From: Sphingopyxis sp. DBS4
Lineage (GTDB): Bacteria > Pseudomonadota > Alphaproteobacteria > Sphingomonadales > Sphingomonadaceae
Assembly: GCF_024628865.1 (NCBI RefSeq)
Contig: NZ_CP102384.1
Span: forward strand, 2,553,001 to 2,617,000
Reading direction: 5' to 3'
DNA length: 64,000 nt
The notes under the pieces were generated by a model, which was not told the DNA's origin, did no database searches, and saw nothing but the letters and a program-made list of their open reading frames with translations. How positions within the stretch are numbered: position 1 is the first letter of the stretch; each line of letters opens with the position of its first letter. Below are positions 10,852 through 20,524 of this stretch, one piece after another. The position numbers were made by a program, and so were the translations under genes.

Positions 10852-11686
10852 AGACGATGATGAAGAGGAACAGCCACACCACGTCGACGAAGTGCCAGTA
10901 CCAGGCGGCCGCTTCGAAACCGAAATGCTGCTGCGGGGTGAAGTGACCCTTGTAGGTGCGGACGAGGCAGACGATCAGGAAGATCGTGCCGACGAGCACG
11001 TGGAAACCGTGGAAGCCGGTCGCCATGAAAAAGGCCGAGGTATAGTTGATCGTGCCGAAGGGGAACGGCGCCTCGGCATATTCATAGGCCTGGATGCAGC
11101 TGAAGGTCACGCCGAGGATGATCGTCAGCCACAGCCCCTTCTTCAGCCCCTCGCGGTCGCCATGGATCAGCGAGTGATGCGCCCAGGTGATCGTCGTGCC
11201 CGAGCAGAGCAGGATCAGCGTGTTGAGCAAAGGCAGCGAGAAAGCGTCGATGACATGGATGCCCTTCGGCGGCCAGACGGTGATCGCCGAGGCGCCGTCC
11301 TGCCCGAACAGCGAGGTCACCGCGCCGTCGACGATCTCGACCGGCACCGGGAAGAGCGAGAAATCAAACCACGCCCAGAACCAGCCGACGAAGAACATCA
11401 CTTCGGACGCGATGAACAGGATCATGCCGTAGCGCATGTGAAGCTGGACGACCGGCGTGTGGTCGCCCGCGTGCGCCTCGGCGATGACGTCCGACCACCA
11501 GCTGAAGAAGGTGGCGATTACGCCCGCGACGCCCAGGCCGAACACCCACTTGCCGGCGCCGCCGAAATAATCGGCGTGCATCCACATCACCCCGCCGAAG
11601 AACATGACGAGCGCCGCGATCGAGCCGATCATCGGCCAGACGCTGGGGTTTACGAGGTGATAGTCATGATGTTTGGCACCAGCCAT
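10811..11686 (-). CDS. ctaE: cytochrome c oxidase subunit III
   Basis: 291 residues and seven membrane helices. Characteristic stretches are [39 protein letters not shown] (with the conserved glutamate) and [21 protein letters not shown]. Subunit III stabilises the proton-pumping aa3 oxidase in the inner membrane. ATG at 11686 has GGGAAC upstream and begins [12 protein letters not shown]; a longer in-frame start at 11731 is less likely. It lies 81 bases downstream of ctaG in the same block. Confidence 0.97.
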   Translation of the reverse strand: [291 protein letters not shown]

Positions 11687-11767
11687 GTCGCAGTTCCCGT
11701 TTTTTGCCCCAGCCCGGTGATTCCCCATCACCCGCCGGTCCTGGATTAAGACTCTTCGATCGCGGCC

Positions 11768-12349
11768 TTAGCTCGCCTTTTTGTCCCCGTCTACAGGGTG
11801 GAAGGTGTAGCTGAGGGTGATCTCTTCGATGTCGCGCGCGTCGGGGTCGTCCTTGATCTTGGGATCGACGAAGAACAGCACCGGCATGCGAATCTGCTCC
11901 CCCGCCTTCAGCGTCTGCTGCGTGAAACAGAAGCACTGGATCTTGGTGAAATATTTGCCCGCGGCGTCGGGGGTGACGTTGAAGCTCGCGGTGCCCGTCA
12001 GGTCGTGCGTCGATTCATTCTGGGCGATGAAGATCGCCATGTCGCGCGCGCCGATGCTGACCGTGTCGGTCGGATGCTCGGGATAGAATTTCCACGGCAG
12101 TCCCGGCGCGACATTGGAGTCGAAGCGCACCGAGATGGTGTCGCTGAGAACCTTCGGCGTTTCGGCCGCCGCGACGGGATCATAGCGCTGCGTCGTGCCG
12201 CCGAAGCCGGTGACGCGGCAGAAGAGATTGTAGAGCGGCACCGCCGCGAAACCGAGCCCGACCATCGCCACTGCGAGCAGCGCGGCGAGCGAAGCGGTCT
12301 TCGCGTTCTTGGACATGCGGGCGATCGGGCGGGGCATCAGGGCGGTCAT
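11768..12349 (-). CDS. ctaG: cytochrome c oxidase assembly protein CtaG/Cox11
   Basis: 193 residues: one N-terminal membrane helix (TASLAALLAVAMVGLGFAAVPLY), then a periplasmic domain. The copper-binding CFCF motif is present in FTKIQCFCFTQQTL, followed by MPVLFFVDP. CtaG delivers copper to the CuB site of subunit I. Its ATG overlaps the stop of the upstream 49-residue gene (ATGA, 12346-12349), which supports the start at 12349 and translational coupling. Confidence 0.96.
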   Translation of the reverse strand: MTALMPRPIARMSKNAKTASLAALLAVAMVGLGFAAVPLYNLFCRVTGFGGTTQRYDPVAAAETPKVLSDTISVRFDSNVAPGLPWKFYPEHPTDTVSIGARDMAIFIAQNESTHDLTGTASFNVTPDAAGKYFTKIQCFCFTQQTLKAGEQIRMPVLFFVDPKIKDDPDARDIEEITLSYTFHPVDGDKKAS

Positions 12350-12495
12350 GAATGCGGCACCATCCGCGCCATAGTGATGAAGAAGAACAGCAGCGCGAGC
12401 GCCCCCAATATCCAGCCCATCAGGTTCGCCCGGCTGCGCTGGCGGCGACGATATTCGGCCTCGTCGAATGGCTCTTGCGGATTTTCGTCGGTCAT
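12346..12495 (-). CDS. 49-residue membrane protein in the cox cluster
   Basis: Small gene with ATGA overlaps at both ends, to ctaB upstream (12492-12495) and ctaG downstream (12346-12349). The product has a charged N-terminus ([20 protein letters not shown]) and one membrane helix ([20 protein letters not shown]). Small single-helix proteins occur at this position in other alphaproteobacterial cox operons and are sometimes called CoxF; homology beyond position and architecture cannot be shown here. A role as a small oxidase subunit or assembly factor is inferred. Confidence 0.85.
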   Translation of the reverse strand: MTDENPQEPFDEAEYRRRQRSRANLMGWILGALALLFFFITMARMVPHS

Positions 12496-13403
12496 AGCGG
12501 CCACCAATGATCGGCGACGACCGCGCCGAACAGGATGAAAAGATAGGCGATCGAATAAGCGAAGAGCCGCTTTTCGGGCTGCATCCGGTCGTCCTCGCCC
12601 GTGCGGCGCGTGCCGACCTGGATCGAGAGCAGCACGAAGAGCGCCGACAGCAGCACGGCGGTCCAGCCATAGAGTGCGCCGGTATAGCCGAGCGGCCAAG
12701 GCGCGATCGCCGCCGCCGCCATGATCAGCGCATAGAAAAGGATCTGGCGCCGGGTCGAGCTTTCGCCCGCGACGACCGGCATCATCGGAATGCCCGCGGC
12801 GGCATAGTCGGAGCGCACGAACAGCGCGAGCGCCCAGAAATGCGGCGGCGTCCACAGGAAGATGAGCAGGAACAGCAGCACCGGCAGCGGCGCGACGCCG
12901 CCGGTCGCGGCGACCCAGCCGATCAGCGGCGGAAAGGCCCCCGCGGCGCCGCCGATGACGATATTCTGCGGCGTCCGCGGTTTCAGCCACATGGTGTAGA
13001 CGAAGACATAGAAGAGGATCGAGACGGTCAGCAGCAGCGCCGCCTGCCAATTGGCGGCGAACAGCATCAGAAAGACCGAGAAGGCGGCGAGCCCGACCCC
13101 GAAGTGGAGCGCGGTCTGCGGGTCGAGGCGCCCGGCGGGAAGCGGCCGCCCGGCGGTGCGCTTCATCTTCGCGTCGAGCCCCGCCTCATACCATTGGTTG
13201 AGCGCCCCCGACGCCCCTGCCCCCAGCGCGATCGCGAGGATCGAGGAGAAGGCGAGCACCGGATGGACGCTGCCCGGCGCCGCGAGCAGGCCGCAAAGCG
13301 CCGTGAACACGACGAGCGACATCACGCGCGGCTTGGTCAGCGCGAACAGGTCGCGCCAATCGGCAGGCAGCGACATTTCGCCATGGGTCAGGCTCTGCGC
13401 CAT
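12492..13403 (-). CDS. ctaB: heme O synthase (protoheme IX farnesyltransferase)
   Basis: 303 residues with about eight to nine membrane helices, a UbiA-type prenyltransferase. [19 protein letters not shown] and the aspartate-rich stretch around [20 protein letters not shown] (the DxxMxRT-RPLP signature) identify CtaB/Cox10, which farnesylates heme B to heme O for the oxidase. It starts 74 bases after ctaD and overlaps the following 49-residue gene by ATGA. Confidence 0.97.
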   Translation of the reverse strand: MAQSLTHGEMSLPADWRDLFALTKPRVMSLVVFTALCGLLAAPGSVHPVLAFSSILAIALGAGASGALNQWYEAGLDAKMKRTAGRPLPAGRLDPQTALHFGVGLAAFSVFLMLFAANWQAALLLTVSILFYVFVYTMWLKPRTPQNIVIGGAAGAFPPLIGWVAATGGVAPLPVLLFLLIFLWTPPHFWALALFVRSDYAAAGIPMMPVVAGESSTRRQILFYALIMAAAAIAPWPLGYTGALYGWTAVLLSALFVLLSIQVGTRRTGEDDRMQPEKRLFAYSIAYLFILFGAVVADHWWPL

Positions 13404-13476
13404 CTCAACTCCGGCCTTCAGGGAAACGCCCCCCGCCGACATCCGGCAGGGGGCGGAACCGTTCAGGCGATAGACG

Positions 13477-15147
13477 TCACGCGATCCGGGGCAGTTCGTT
13501 GAACTGGTGGAACGGCGGCGGGCTCGACAGCGTCCATTCGAGCGTCGTCGCACCCTCGCCCCACGGATTGTCGGCGGCCTTCTTGCCCGCGAACAGCGAA
13601 TAGACGAGGTTCACGAAGAAGAAGAGCATCCCGACCGCCATGATCGCATAACCGACCGACGAGATATAATGCCAGTAGGCGAAGCCTTCGGCATAGTCGG
13701 GATAGCGGCGCGGCATGCCCTGCTGGCCCAGGAAGTGCTGGGGGAAGAACAGGATGTTCACGCCGATGAAGAATATCCAGAAGTGGAGCTGGCCCAGCGT
13801 CTCGCTGTACATCCGGCCCGACATCTTCGGGAACCAGTAATAGAAGCCGGCGAAGAGCGAGAAGACCGCGCCCAGCGACAGCACATAGTGGAAGTGCGCG
13901 ACGACATAATAGGTGTCGTGCAGGTTGGTGTCGACGCCGCCGTTGGCGAGCACGACGCCGGTCACGCCGCCCACCGTGAACATGAAGATGAAGCCCAGCG
14001 CCCAGACCATCGGCGTCTTGAAGCTCAGCGAGCCGCCCCACATGGTGGCGATCCACGAAAAGATCTTGATGCCGGTCGGAACCGCGATGACCATCGTCGC
14101 CGCGGTGAAGTACATTTTCAGGTTCACGTTCATGCCGACGGTGAACATGTGGTGCGCCCACACGATGAAGCCGACGACACCGATCGCGACCATCGCATAA
14201 GCCATGCCGAGATAGCCGAAGACCGGCTTTTTCGAGAAGGTCGAGATGACCTGGCTGACGATGCCGAAGCCCGGCAGGATCATGATGTAGACTTCGGGAT
14301 GGCCGAAGAACCAGAAGAGATGCTGGTAGAGCACCGGATCGCCGCCGCCCGTCGCGTCATAGAAGGTGGTGCCGAAGTTGCGGTCGGTCAGCAGCATGGT
14401 GATCGCAGCGGCCAGAACCGGCAGCGACAGCAGCAGCAGAAAGGCGGTGACCAGCACCGACCACACGAACAGCGGCATCTTGTGCAGGGTCATGCCCGGC
14501 GCGCGCATGTTGAAGATAGTGGTGATGAAGTTGATCGCGCCGAGGATCGACGCCGCACCCGCAAGGTGGACCGAGAAGATCGCCATGTCGACCGCGGGGC
14601 CGACCGAGCCGCTGGTCGACAGCGGCGCATAGAGCGTCCAGCCGGTACCGGCGCCAAGGCCGCTGCCGCCGGGGAAGAACATCGAGGCGACGAGCATGAC
14701 GAACGCCACGGTGGTCAGCCAATAGCTGACGTTGTTCATCCGCGGGAAGGCCATGTCGGGCGCGCCGATCATCAGCGGCACGAACCAGTTGCCGAAGCCG
14801 CCGATCATCGCCGGCATGACCATGAAGAAGATCATGATCAGGCCGTGCGCGGTGATCATCACGTTCCAGAAATGCTTCGCCTGCACCTCGGTCGCGGCGG
14901 GGTCGAAGAATTGCGCCCAGCCGTGGAGATACTGGATGCCCGGTTCGGCGAGTTCGAGGCGCATCATCCCCGACAGCACGCCGCCGACGATGCCGGCGAT
15001 GATCGCGAAGATCAGGTAGAGCGTGCCGATGTCCTTGTGGTTCGTGGACATGAACCAGCGGACGAAGAAGCCCGGCGTGTGGTCGTGGTCATGATCATGC
15101 GCATGATCGTGGCCATGGGATGGTGCAGTCGCTGCGATATCGGTCAT
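13477..15147 (-). CDS. ctaD: cytochrome c oxidase subunit I
   Basis: 556 residues, twelve membrane helices. Heme a, a3 and CuB ligands lie in the expected segments: [38 protein letters not shown] (His-Pro-Glu-Val-Tyr), [13 protein letters not shown] and [20 protein letters not shown] contains the histidine-tyrosine pair and the E of the D/K-channel type A oxidases. Unusual: residues 11-23 alternate histidine with aspartate or other residues ([13 protein letters not shown]), seven histidines ahead of the first helix. ATG 15147 is chosen; a longer frame to 15360 overlaps ctaC. Confidence 0.98.
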   Translation of the reverse strand: MTDIAATAPSHGHDHAHDHDHDHTPGFFVRWFMSTNHKDIGTLYLIFAIIAGIVGGVLSGMMRLELAEPGIQYLHGWAQFFDPAATEVQAKHFWNVMITAHGLIMIFFMVMPAMIGGFGNWFVPLMIGAPDMAFPRMNNVSYWLTTVAFVMLVASMFFPGGSGLGAGTGWTLYAPLSTSGSVGPAVDMAIFSVHLAGAASILGAINFITTIFNMRAPGMTLHKMPLFVWSVLVTAFLLLLSLPVLAAAITMLLTDRNFGTTFYDATGGGDPVLYQHLFWFFGHPEVYIMILPGFGIVSQVISTFSKKPVFGYLGMAYAMVAIGVVGFIVWAHHMFTVGMNVNLKMYFTAATMVIAVPTGIKIFSWIATMWGGSLSFKTPMVWALGFIFMFTVGGVTGVVLANGGVDTNLHDTYYVVAHFHYVLSLGAVFSLFAGFYYWFPKMSGRMYSETLGQLHFWIFFIGVNILFFPQHFLGQQGMPRRYPDYAEGFAYWHYISSVGYAIMAVGMLFFFVNLVYSLFAGKKAADNPWGEGATTLEWTLSSPPPFHQFNELPRIA

Positions 15148-15164
15148 CTGTCGGACCCCTTGGA

Positions 15165-16292
15165 TTAATTCTTGGCGGCAGGCGCGGCGGCGGGAGCCGC
15201 AGCCGGCGCTGCTTCGGGTGCGGTGGCGGCAGGCGCGGGAGCCGGCGCGGCGGTCGTGGTCGCGGGGACCGGACCGGCGGTCGCGGGCGCGGCCGGAGCC
15301 GCGGCGGCGGGCGCCGGACCGTCGGGATTGCCGCCCTTCGAGCGGACCCAGGCCTTCCACTTGTCGACCGGCAGGACCTCGACCGCGATCGGCATATAGC
15401 CGTGGTCAACGCCGCAAAGCTCCGAACACTGGCCGTAATAGACACCGACCTTGGTCGCCGTGAAAGTGGTTTCGTTGGCGCGGCCGGGGACCGCATCCAT
15501 CTTGGTCCAGAAAGCCGGGACCGCAAAGCTGTGGATCACGTCGGAGCCGGTGATGATCAGCTTCACCTGGCGGCCGACGGGAACGACCATGCGGTTATCG
15601 ACGGCGAGGTGATAGGGCTCGCCGCGCGCCTTCGCCTGATCCTCGGGCAGTATCTTCGAGACATATTCGGCGATGCCCTGGTCGGGGTAGGCATAGCCCC
15701 AATACCATTGATAGCCGGTGACCTTGATCGTCAGAGCATCCTTCTTCGGCGGCTCATATTGCGCCGCGAGCAGGCGGATCGACGGCACCGCGATCACCGC
15801 GAGGATCAGCACGGGAATCGCGGTCCAGATCACTTCGATGAAGGTGTTGTGCGTCGTCTTCGACGGCACCGGGTTCGCGCCGGCACGGTAGCGCGCGATC
15901 ACCCAGAGCAGCAGGCCGAGCACGAACAGCGTGATCACCGTGATGACGGGCAGCAGGATATAGTGATTGAACGTATAGGCCTGCTCGCCGATCGGGGTAA
16001 CCTGCGGCTGGAAATTGATGTCGCCGTCGACCGGCTGGCCGATCCCGGCGGTGGGCTTCATGGGCACATAGGTCGCATCGCCGGCGGGCGCGGCCGCCTT
16101 GGCGGCGTCGGCCGGTGCGGGCGCCGCGGTGGTCGCCGCCGCATCGGGCGCTGCCGGAGCCGGAGCCGGAGTCGCCGTCGTCGGGACCGCCGGCGCCGCG
16201 GCGGGTGCCGCCGCCGGTGCCTGTGCCTGCGCGGCGCCCACCGCGCCGAGCGACAAAGCCGCTGCGATTACAAGGGATTTCAAGCTCTTCAT
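15165..16292 (-). CDS. ctaC: cytochrome c oxidase subunit II
   Basis: 375 residues, longer than usual because of low-complexity Ala/Pro/Thr segments after the signal peptide (residues 24-70) and at the C-terminus (325-375). Two membrane helices (about 110-135 and 153-175) are followed by the periplasmic CuA domain. CuA ligands are visible: His254 ([10 protein letters not shown]), Cys289, Cys293, His297 and Met300 in [26 protein letters not shown] is the aromatic electron-entry region. First gene of the minus-strand cox block, 17 bases ahead of ctaD. Confidence 0.97.
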   Translation of the reverse strand: MKSLKSLVIAAALSLGAVGAAQAQAPAAAPAAAPAVPTTATPAPAPAAPDAAATTAAPAPADAAKAAAPAGDATYVPMKPTAGIGQPVDGDINFQPQVTPIGEQAYTFNHYILLPVITVITLFVLGLLLWVIARYRAGANPVPSKTTHNTFIEVIWTAIPVLILAVIAVPSIRLLAAQYEPPKKDALTIKVTGYQWYWGYAYPDQGIAEYVSKILPEDQAKARGEPYHLAVDNRMVVPVGRQVKLIITGSDVIHSFAVPAFWTKMDAVPGRANETTFTATKVGVYYGQCSELCGVDHGYMPIAVEVLPVDKWKAWVRSKGGNPDGPAPAAAAPAAPATAGPVPATTTAAPAPAPAATAPEAAPAAAPAAAPAAKN

Positions 16293-16521
16293 AAGGATAG
16301 TGCCGCCCGTTGCCTGTTGTTCTTATCGATGCCCCAACCCCTTTGTGCGGACACCGGACATGCGTCACGGCAGCCGTCCCCAAGGCTGAATCTCGCGGGC
16401 GCTATAGACCCGCTTGCCGCTTGCCTCAAGCATCTCTAACACTATTTTCCGGCTGGCAAATCTTCGCCACCGAAACCCGCCCCTCGCAGGCGGGTCAACA
16501 GGAACAAAAGACCCTTCTCCC

Positions 16522-17106
16522 ATGACCGACGATGAAATCCTGGCCGAGTTCCGCGCCGCCGATGCGCTGTTGCAGGGGCATTTCCTGCTCTCCTCGGGCC
16601 GCCACAGCGAATATTATCTGCAGTGCGCGCGCGTCCTGATGGACACCGAGCGCGCCGGGCGGCTCGCCGCCGCACTCGCCGCCAAGCTGCCGCGCGACCT
16701 TCGCCAGGCGATCGATCTGGTCGTCTCGCCCGCGATGGGCGGCGTCATCATCGGCCATGAGATGGGCCGCGCGCTCGGCAAGCCCGCGATCTTCGTCGAG
16801 CGCCCGACGGGCACCTTCGAACTGCGCCGCGGTTTCGCCATCCCCGCCGGCGCCAAAGTGCTGATGGTCGAGGACGTCGTCACCACCGGCCTCTCGTCGC
16901 GCGAAGCGATGGAGGCGGTGTGCGCCGCAGGCGGCGAGATTCTCGCCGAGGCCGCGCTGGTCGATCGCTCGGCGGGGAGCAATATCGATCTCGGCGTTCC
17001 CTTCTATCCGCTCGTCGCGATCAATTTCCCGACCTATGCGGCCGACGAACTGCCGCCCGAGCTTGCCGGGACGCCGGCGATCAAGCCGGGGAGCCGCGCG
17101 AATTGA
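16522..17106 (+). CDS. pyrE: orotate phosphoribosyltransferase
   Basis: 194 residues. Adds phosphoribosyl from PRPP to orotate in pyrimidine synthesis. The PRPP-binding signature [19 protein letters not shown] and the [19 protein letters not shown] segment are typical. ATG 16522 gives the family N-terminus; in-frame starts upstream add unrelated sequence. First gene of a tightly overlapping set: its TGA overlaps the TTG start of pdxJ (TTGA). Confidence 0.95.
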   Translation: MTDDEILAEFRAADALLQGHFLLSSGRHSEYYLQCARVLMDTERAGRLAAALAAKLPRDLRQAIDLVVSPAMGGVIIGHEMGRALGKPAIFVERPTGTFELRRGFAIPAGAKVLMVEDVVTTGLSSREAMEAVCAAGGEILAEAALVDRSAGSNIDLGVPFYPLVAINFPTYAADELPPELAGTPAIKPGSRAN

Positions 17107-17846
17107 GCACGCCGCCGTCCAGCCGCCTGCGCCTCGGCGTCAACATCGACCATGTCGCAACGATCCGCAACGCGCGCGGCGGCGACCATCCCGATCCGGT
17201 GCGCGCGGCGGAAATCGTCGCGGCGGTCGGCGGCAACGGCATCACCGCGCATCTGCGCGAAGACCGGCGCCACATCCGCGACGACGACCTCGCGCGCATC
17301 CAGGCCGCGACCAGCCTGCCGCTGAACCTCGAAATGGCGGCGACCGACGAGATGGTCGCGATCGCGCTCCGCCACGCGCCGCACGCCGCGTGCATCGTCC
17401 CCGAAAAGCGCGAGGAGCGCACGACCGAGGGCGGCCTCGACGCCGCGGGGCAGCATAATCATCTCGCGCCGATCGTATCGCGGCTGAACGACGCCGGCAT
17501 CCGCGTCAGCCTGTTCATCGAACCCGACGCGCGCCAGATCGAGGCGGCGATGCGCCTCAAGGCGCCGGTCGTCGAATTCCACACCGGCCGCTATGCCCAT
17601 GCCGAGGGCGAGGATCGCGCCGCCGAACTCCGCCGCCTCGCCGACGCGGCGGCGCTGGCATGGAAGAACGGCATCGAACCGCACGCAGGCCACGGGCTGA
17701 CCTACGACAATGTCGTGCCCGTCGCCGCGATCCCGCAACTCGCCGAACTCAACATAGGTCATTATCTGATCGGCGAGGCGATCTTCACCGGGCTGGAAGA
17801 CGCGGTGCGCCGGATGCGCGAGCTTATGGATGAGGCGCGGGGGTGA
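17103..17846 (+). CDS. pdxJ: pyridoxine 5'-phosphate synthase
   Basis: 247 residues. Condenses 1-deoxyxylulose 5-phosphate with 3-amino-2-oxopropyl phosphate in the DXP-dependent vitamin B6 pathway. [28 protein letters not shown] and [11 protein letters not shown] are PdxJ signatures with the active-site histidines and glutamate. TTG at 17103, overlapping the pyrE stop, gives a correct-length protein; a longer frame from 16920 runs inside pyrE and is rejected. Confidence 0.95.
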   Translation: MSTPPSSRLRLGVNIDHVATIRNARGGDHPDPVRAAEIVAAVGGNGITAHLREDRRHIRDDDLARIQAATSLPLNLEMAATDEMVAIALRHAPHAACIVPEKREERTTEGGLDAAGQHNHLAPIVSRLNDAGIRVSLFIEPDARQIEAAMRLKAPVVEFHTGRYAHAEGEDRAAELRRLADAAALAWKNGIEPHAGHGLTYDNVVPVAAIPQLAELNIGHYLIGEAIFTGLEDAVRRMRELMDEARG

Positions 17847-18076
17847 GCGCCCCCGGACACGCGCTCCTGATGGTGTCGGGCGTCCTGAAGATCGGGGGCA
17901 CGCTGTTGTGCGCGCTACTGCTGGCGAAGCTCGGATGGGATATGGCAAGCGGCCGACAAGTCGAGATTCCGCCAGTCCTTCTCATCGCGATCAGCGCGAC
18001 GCTTACTGCGCAGCTGGCCGCCTGGGCGGGCTGGCGCTACGCCACGCGCCGCGAAACCGGAGACCGCGGCGCATGA
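17843..18076 (+). CDS. small two-helix membrane protein between pdxJ and acpS
   Basis: 77 residues, starting with GTG at 17843 (GTGA overlap with the pdxJ stop) and ending in an ATGA overlap with acpS. Two hydrophobic segments are visible ([20 protein letters not shown] and [22 protein letters not shown]), with a basic C-terminus ([12 protein letters not shown]). No family recognised. The exact junctions on both sides are good evidence that it is translated; function unknown. Confidence 0.7.
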   Translation: MSAPGHALLMVSGVLKIGGTLLCALLLAKLGWDMASGRQVEIPPVLLIAISATLTAQLAAWAGWRYATRRETGDRGA

Positions 18077-18474
18077 TCATCGGCCTCGGCTCCGACCTCT
18101 GCAATATCGAGCGCATCCAAGCCTCGCTCGACCGTTTCGGCGAGCGCTTCGAAAAGCGCGTCTTCACCGACATCGAGCGCGCCAAGGCGGCGCGGCGGCC
18201 GTTCACGCGCGCGGGCACCTATGCCAAGCGCTTCGCCGCCAAGGAGGCTTTCTCCAAGGCGGTCGGCACCGGCTTCAAACGCGGCGTGTTCATGAAGGAC
18301 ATCGGCGTCGTCAACGCCCCCTCGGGCGCGCCGACGCTGGCGCTGGCCGGCGGCGCGGCCGCGCGGCTCGCGGAGATGATCCCGCCGGGGCACAAAGCGT
18401 ATATCCACCTGACGCTGACCGACGACCATCCCTGGGCGCAGGCTTTCGTCATCATCGAGGCAATCAAGGACTGA
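18073..18474 (+). CDS. acpS: holo-[acyl-carrier-protein] synthase
   Basis: 133 residues. Transfers phosphopantetheine from CoA to the acyl carrier protein. [15 protein letters not shown] carries the Mg-binding aspartate and [17 protein letters not shown] the conserved WAAKEA-like motif with the catalytic glutamate and lysine. A longer frame beginning at 17830 overlaps the small membrane gene and lacks family similarity. lepB follows after 2 bases. Confidence 0.96.
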   Translation: MIIGLGSDLCNIERIQASLDRFGERFEKRVFTDIERAKAARRPFTRAGTYAKRFAAKEAFSKAVGTGFKRGVFMKDIGVVNAPSGAPTLALAGGAAARLAEMIPPGHKAYIHLTLTDDHPWAQAFVIIEAIKD

Positions 18475-18476
18475 GC

Positions 18477-19322
18477 ATGGCGAAGAACAAGGCGGAACAG
18501 GAAGACGGCGGCTGGGGCAAGCTGATCCGCGACATCGTGGTGATCCTGATCCTCGTGCTCGGCATCCATAGCTGCGTCGCCAAGCCCTTCTATATCCCGT
18601 CCGATTCGATGATGCCGATCCTGCGCAACGGCGACCGGCTGATCGTCAGCAAATATCCCTATGGCTGGTCCTATGCCTCGGCGAGCTTCCACCTCGCGCC
18701 GAAAACGCCCGGCCGCTGGTTCGGCAAGCTGCCCGCGCGCGGCGACATCGTCGTGCTCGAGCATCCGGTGACGCGCGTCGATTATATCAAGCGGGTGATC
18801 GGCCTGCCCGGCGACACGATCGAGCTGCGGGGCGGCGCGCTGATCATCAACGGCAAGCCGATCAAGCGCGAGGTCGAGCCGATGCTCTCGGTCCCGGTCG
18901 ACGCCAACATGCCCGGCCCCGACAGCAGCCTCGGCCGCTTCCTGACCCGCGACGCCAGCGGCAAGGACGTGCTCGAACTGCCCATCGTGCGCGAAACGCT
19001 GCCCGGCGGCGCGACCTTCGACACGATCGACATGGGGCCCGGCTACATGACCGACGATTATGGGCCGATCAAAGTGCCCGCCGGTCACCTGTTCCTGATG
19101 GGCGACAACCGCGACGGCAGCGCCGACAGCCGCGTCGCCGTCAGCCAGAAGGGGCTCGGCGGCCCGGTGCCGTTCGATGCGATTGCGGGCCGCGCGGAGA
19201 TCATCAGCTTTTCGACCGACGGCACCGCTGAATGGTATAATCCGCTGAGCTGGTTCGGCGCGTTGCGCGCAGACCGCGCCGGAACCAACTTGCGCCCCGC
19301 GCATGATGGAAATGCGAAATAG
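18477..19322 (+). CDS. lepB: signal peptidase I
   Basis: 281 residues. Membrane-bound peptidase that removes Sec signal peptides. One N-terminal helix (IRDIVVILILVLGIHSCVA), catalytic serine 44 in YIPSDSMMPIL, general-base lysine 105 in DYIKRVIGLPGD, and the box E motif MGDNRDGSADSR. Only one membrane anchor is seen, as is common in alphaproteobacteria. Acts on the periplasmic face of the inner membrane. Confidence 0.96.
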   Translation: MAKNKAEQEDGGWGKLIRDIVVILILVLGIHSCVAKPFYIPSDSMMPILRNGDRLIVSKYPYGWSYASASFHLAPKTPGRWFGKLPARGDIVVLEHPVTRVDYIKRVIGLPGDTIELRGGALIINGKPIKREVEPMLSVPVDANMPGPDSSLGRFLTRDASGKDVLELPIVRETLPGGATFDTIDMGPGYMTDDYGPIKVPAGHLFLMGDNRDGSADSRVAVSQKGLGGPVPFDAIAGRAEIISFSTDGTAEWYNPLSWFGALRADRAGTNLRPAHDGNAK

Positions 19323-19333
19323 GGAGCGACGGC

Positions 19334-20488
19334 ATGGCGACGGCGAAGGGAACGACCAGAAAGACGAGCACGACGCGTGCCAAGGCGTCCACCTCCCCCG
19401 CGCCGCGCGCCGACGAGCATGGGGACGAGCATAGGGAAGCCCCCGGCCCCACCGAGATTCGCAGCCAGCTCGTCCGCACCGAGCTTTTGAAAGCCGGCGT
19501 CTGGCTCGGTCTCACCTTCGCCATCGGCGTCTGCATCGTGCTGATCCAGCCGATCCTGCTCATCTTCGCGGCGATCGTCGTTGCGGCGATCCTCGACGGC
19601 GGCACCCGCCTGATCGGCCGCGTCCTGCCGATCGGCCGCGGCTGGCGGCTGCTGATCGTCTGCCTTTCGCTTGTCGCCTTTCTCGTCTGGACAGTGATGT
19701 TCGCGGGCTCGCAGATCGCCGATCAGGCCGCAACGCTGCAAAAGGTCGTGATGGGCCAGGTCGAGCGCATCGCGGCGTGGGCGAGCGCGCACGGCATGGG
19801 CGACGTCCAGCTCGACACCAAGACGATCACGGAGAATATCGCGGGCACCGTCGGGCGCGTCACCGCCGCGGTCGGCACGGTGCTCGGCGCGCTGACCAGC
19901 CTCGTCATGGTGGTCGTGCTCGGCATCTTCATCGCGATCGAGCCGCGGCTCTATGAACGCGGCGTCGCGTGGATGCTGCCGATGAAGAGCCGCGAGAATT
20001 TCTATATCACCACCGCGCGCATGGGCTTCACGCTGCGCCGGCTGATGGCGGGGCGGCTGCTCGGGATGATCGTCGAGGGGATCGGCACCTGGCTCGCCTG
20101 CCTCGCGGTCGGCATTCCGATGGCGGCGCTGATGGGACTGCTCACCGGCCTGCTCGCCTTCATCCCCAATATCGGCGCGATCGTCTCGGGCGTGCTGCTG
20201 GTGCTCGTCGGTTTTTCGGCCGGGACCGACGCCGGCCTGTGGGCCATCGCCATCTATTTCATCGTCCAGACGGTCGACGGCTATCTGATCGTCCCGATGG
20301 TCGCGAAACAGACCGTCGACCTGGCTCCCGCGCTCGTCCTCGGCGCGCAGATATTGTTCGGCGCGCTGCTCGGCATCATGGGGCTGTTCCTCGCCGACCC
20401 GATCGTCGCGATGATCAAGGTCGCGCTCGAACGCGAAGCCGAGCGCAACGCAGGGGTGCAGGCGAAAGCGGCGGCTTCCTTAGCCTAA
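19334..20488 (+). CDS. AI-2E family (PerM-like) transporter
   Basis: 384 residues. Paired hydrophobic hairpins near the N-terminus and a cluster of helices in the C-terminal half, with AFIPNIGAIVSGVLLVLVGFS and GYLIVPMVAKQTVDLAPALV matching the AI-2E/PerM permease family. Members export quorum-sensing molecules or Na+/H+; the substrate here is not predictable. A polar Lys/Thr-rich 45-residue leader precedes the first helix. Begins 11 bases after lepB. Confidence 0.88.
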   Translation: MATAKGTTRKTSTTRAKASTSPAPRADEHGDEHREAPGPTEIRSQLVRTELLKAGVWLGLTFAIGVCIVLIQPILLIFAAIVVAAILDGGTRLIGRVLPIGRGWRLLIVCLSLVAFLVWTVMFAGSQIADQAATLQKVVMGQVERIAAWASAHGMGDVQLDTKTITENIAGTVGRVTAAVGTVLGALTSLVMVVVLGIFIAIEPRLYERGVAWMLPMKSRENFYITTARMGFTLRRLMAGRLLGMIVEGIGTWLACLAVGIPMAALMGLLTGLLAFIPNIGAIVSGVLLVLVGFSAGTDAGLWAIAIYFIVQTVDGYLIVPMVAKQTVDLAPALVLGAQILFGALLGIMGLFLADPIVAMIKVALEREAERNAGVQAKAAASLA

Positions 20489-20493
20489 AGCCC

Positions 20494-20517
20494 GTCGCCC
20501 CCGCGATGGGGGACGAC
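20494..20517. terminator. hairpin between convergent genes
   Basis: GTCGCCCCC and GGGGGACGAC can pair around GCGAT with one bulged base, in the 36-bp gap between the permease gene and the FKBP gene on the opposite strand. There is no T-tract, so terminator function is only suggested by position. Confidence 0.4.
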
Positions 20518-20524
20518 GATCAAA

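Noticed and set aside
13507..15168. 553-residue open frame on the plus strand
   Set aside because: Exactly antisense to ctaD; strongly charged, no domain. The minus-strand gene has all oxidase motifs.
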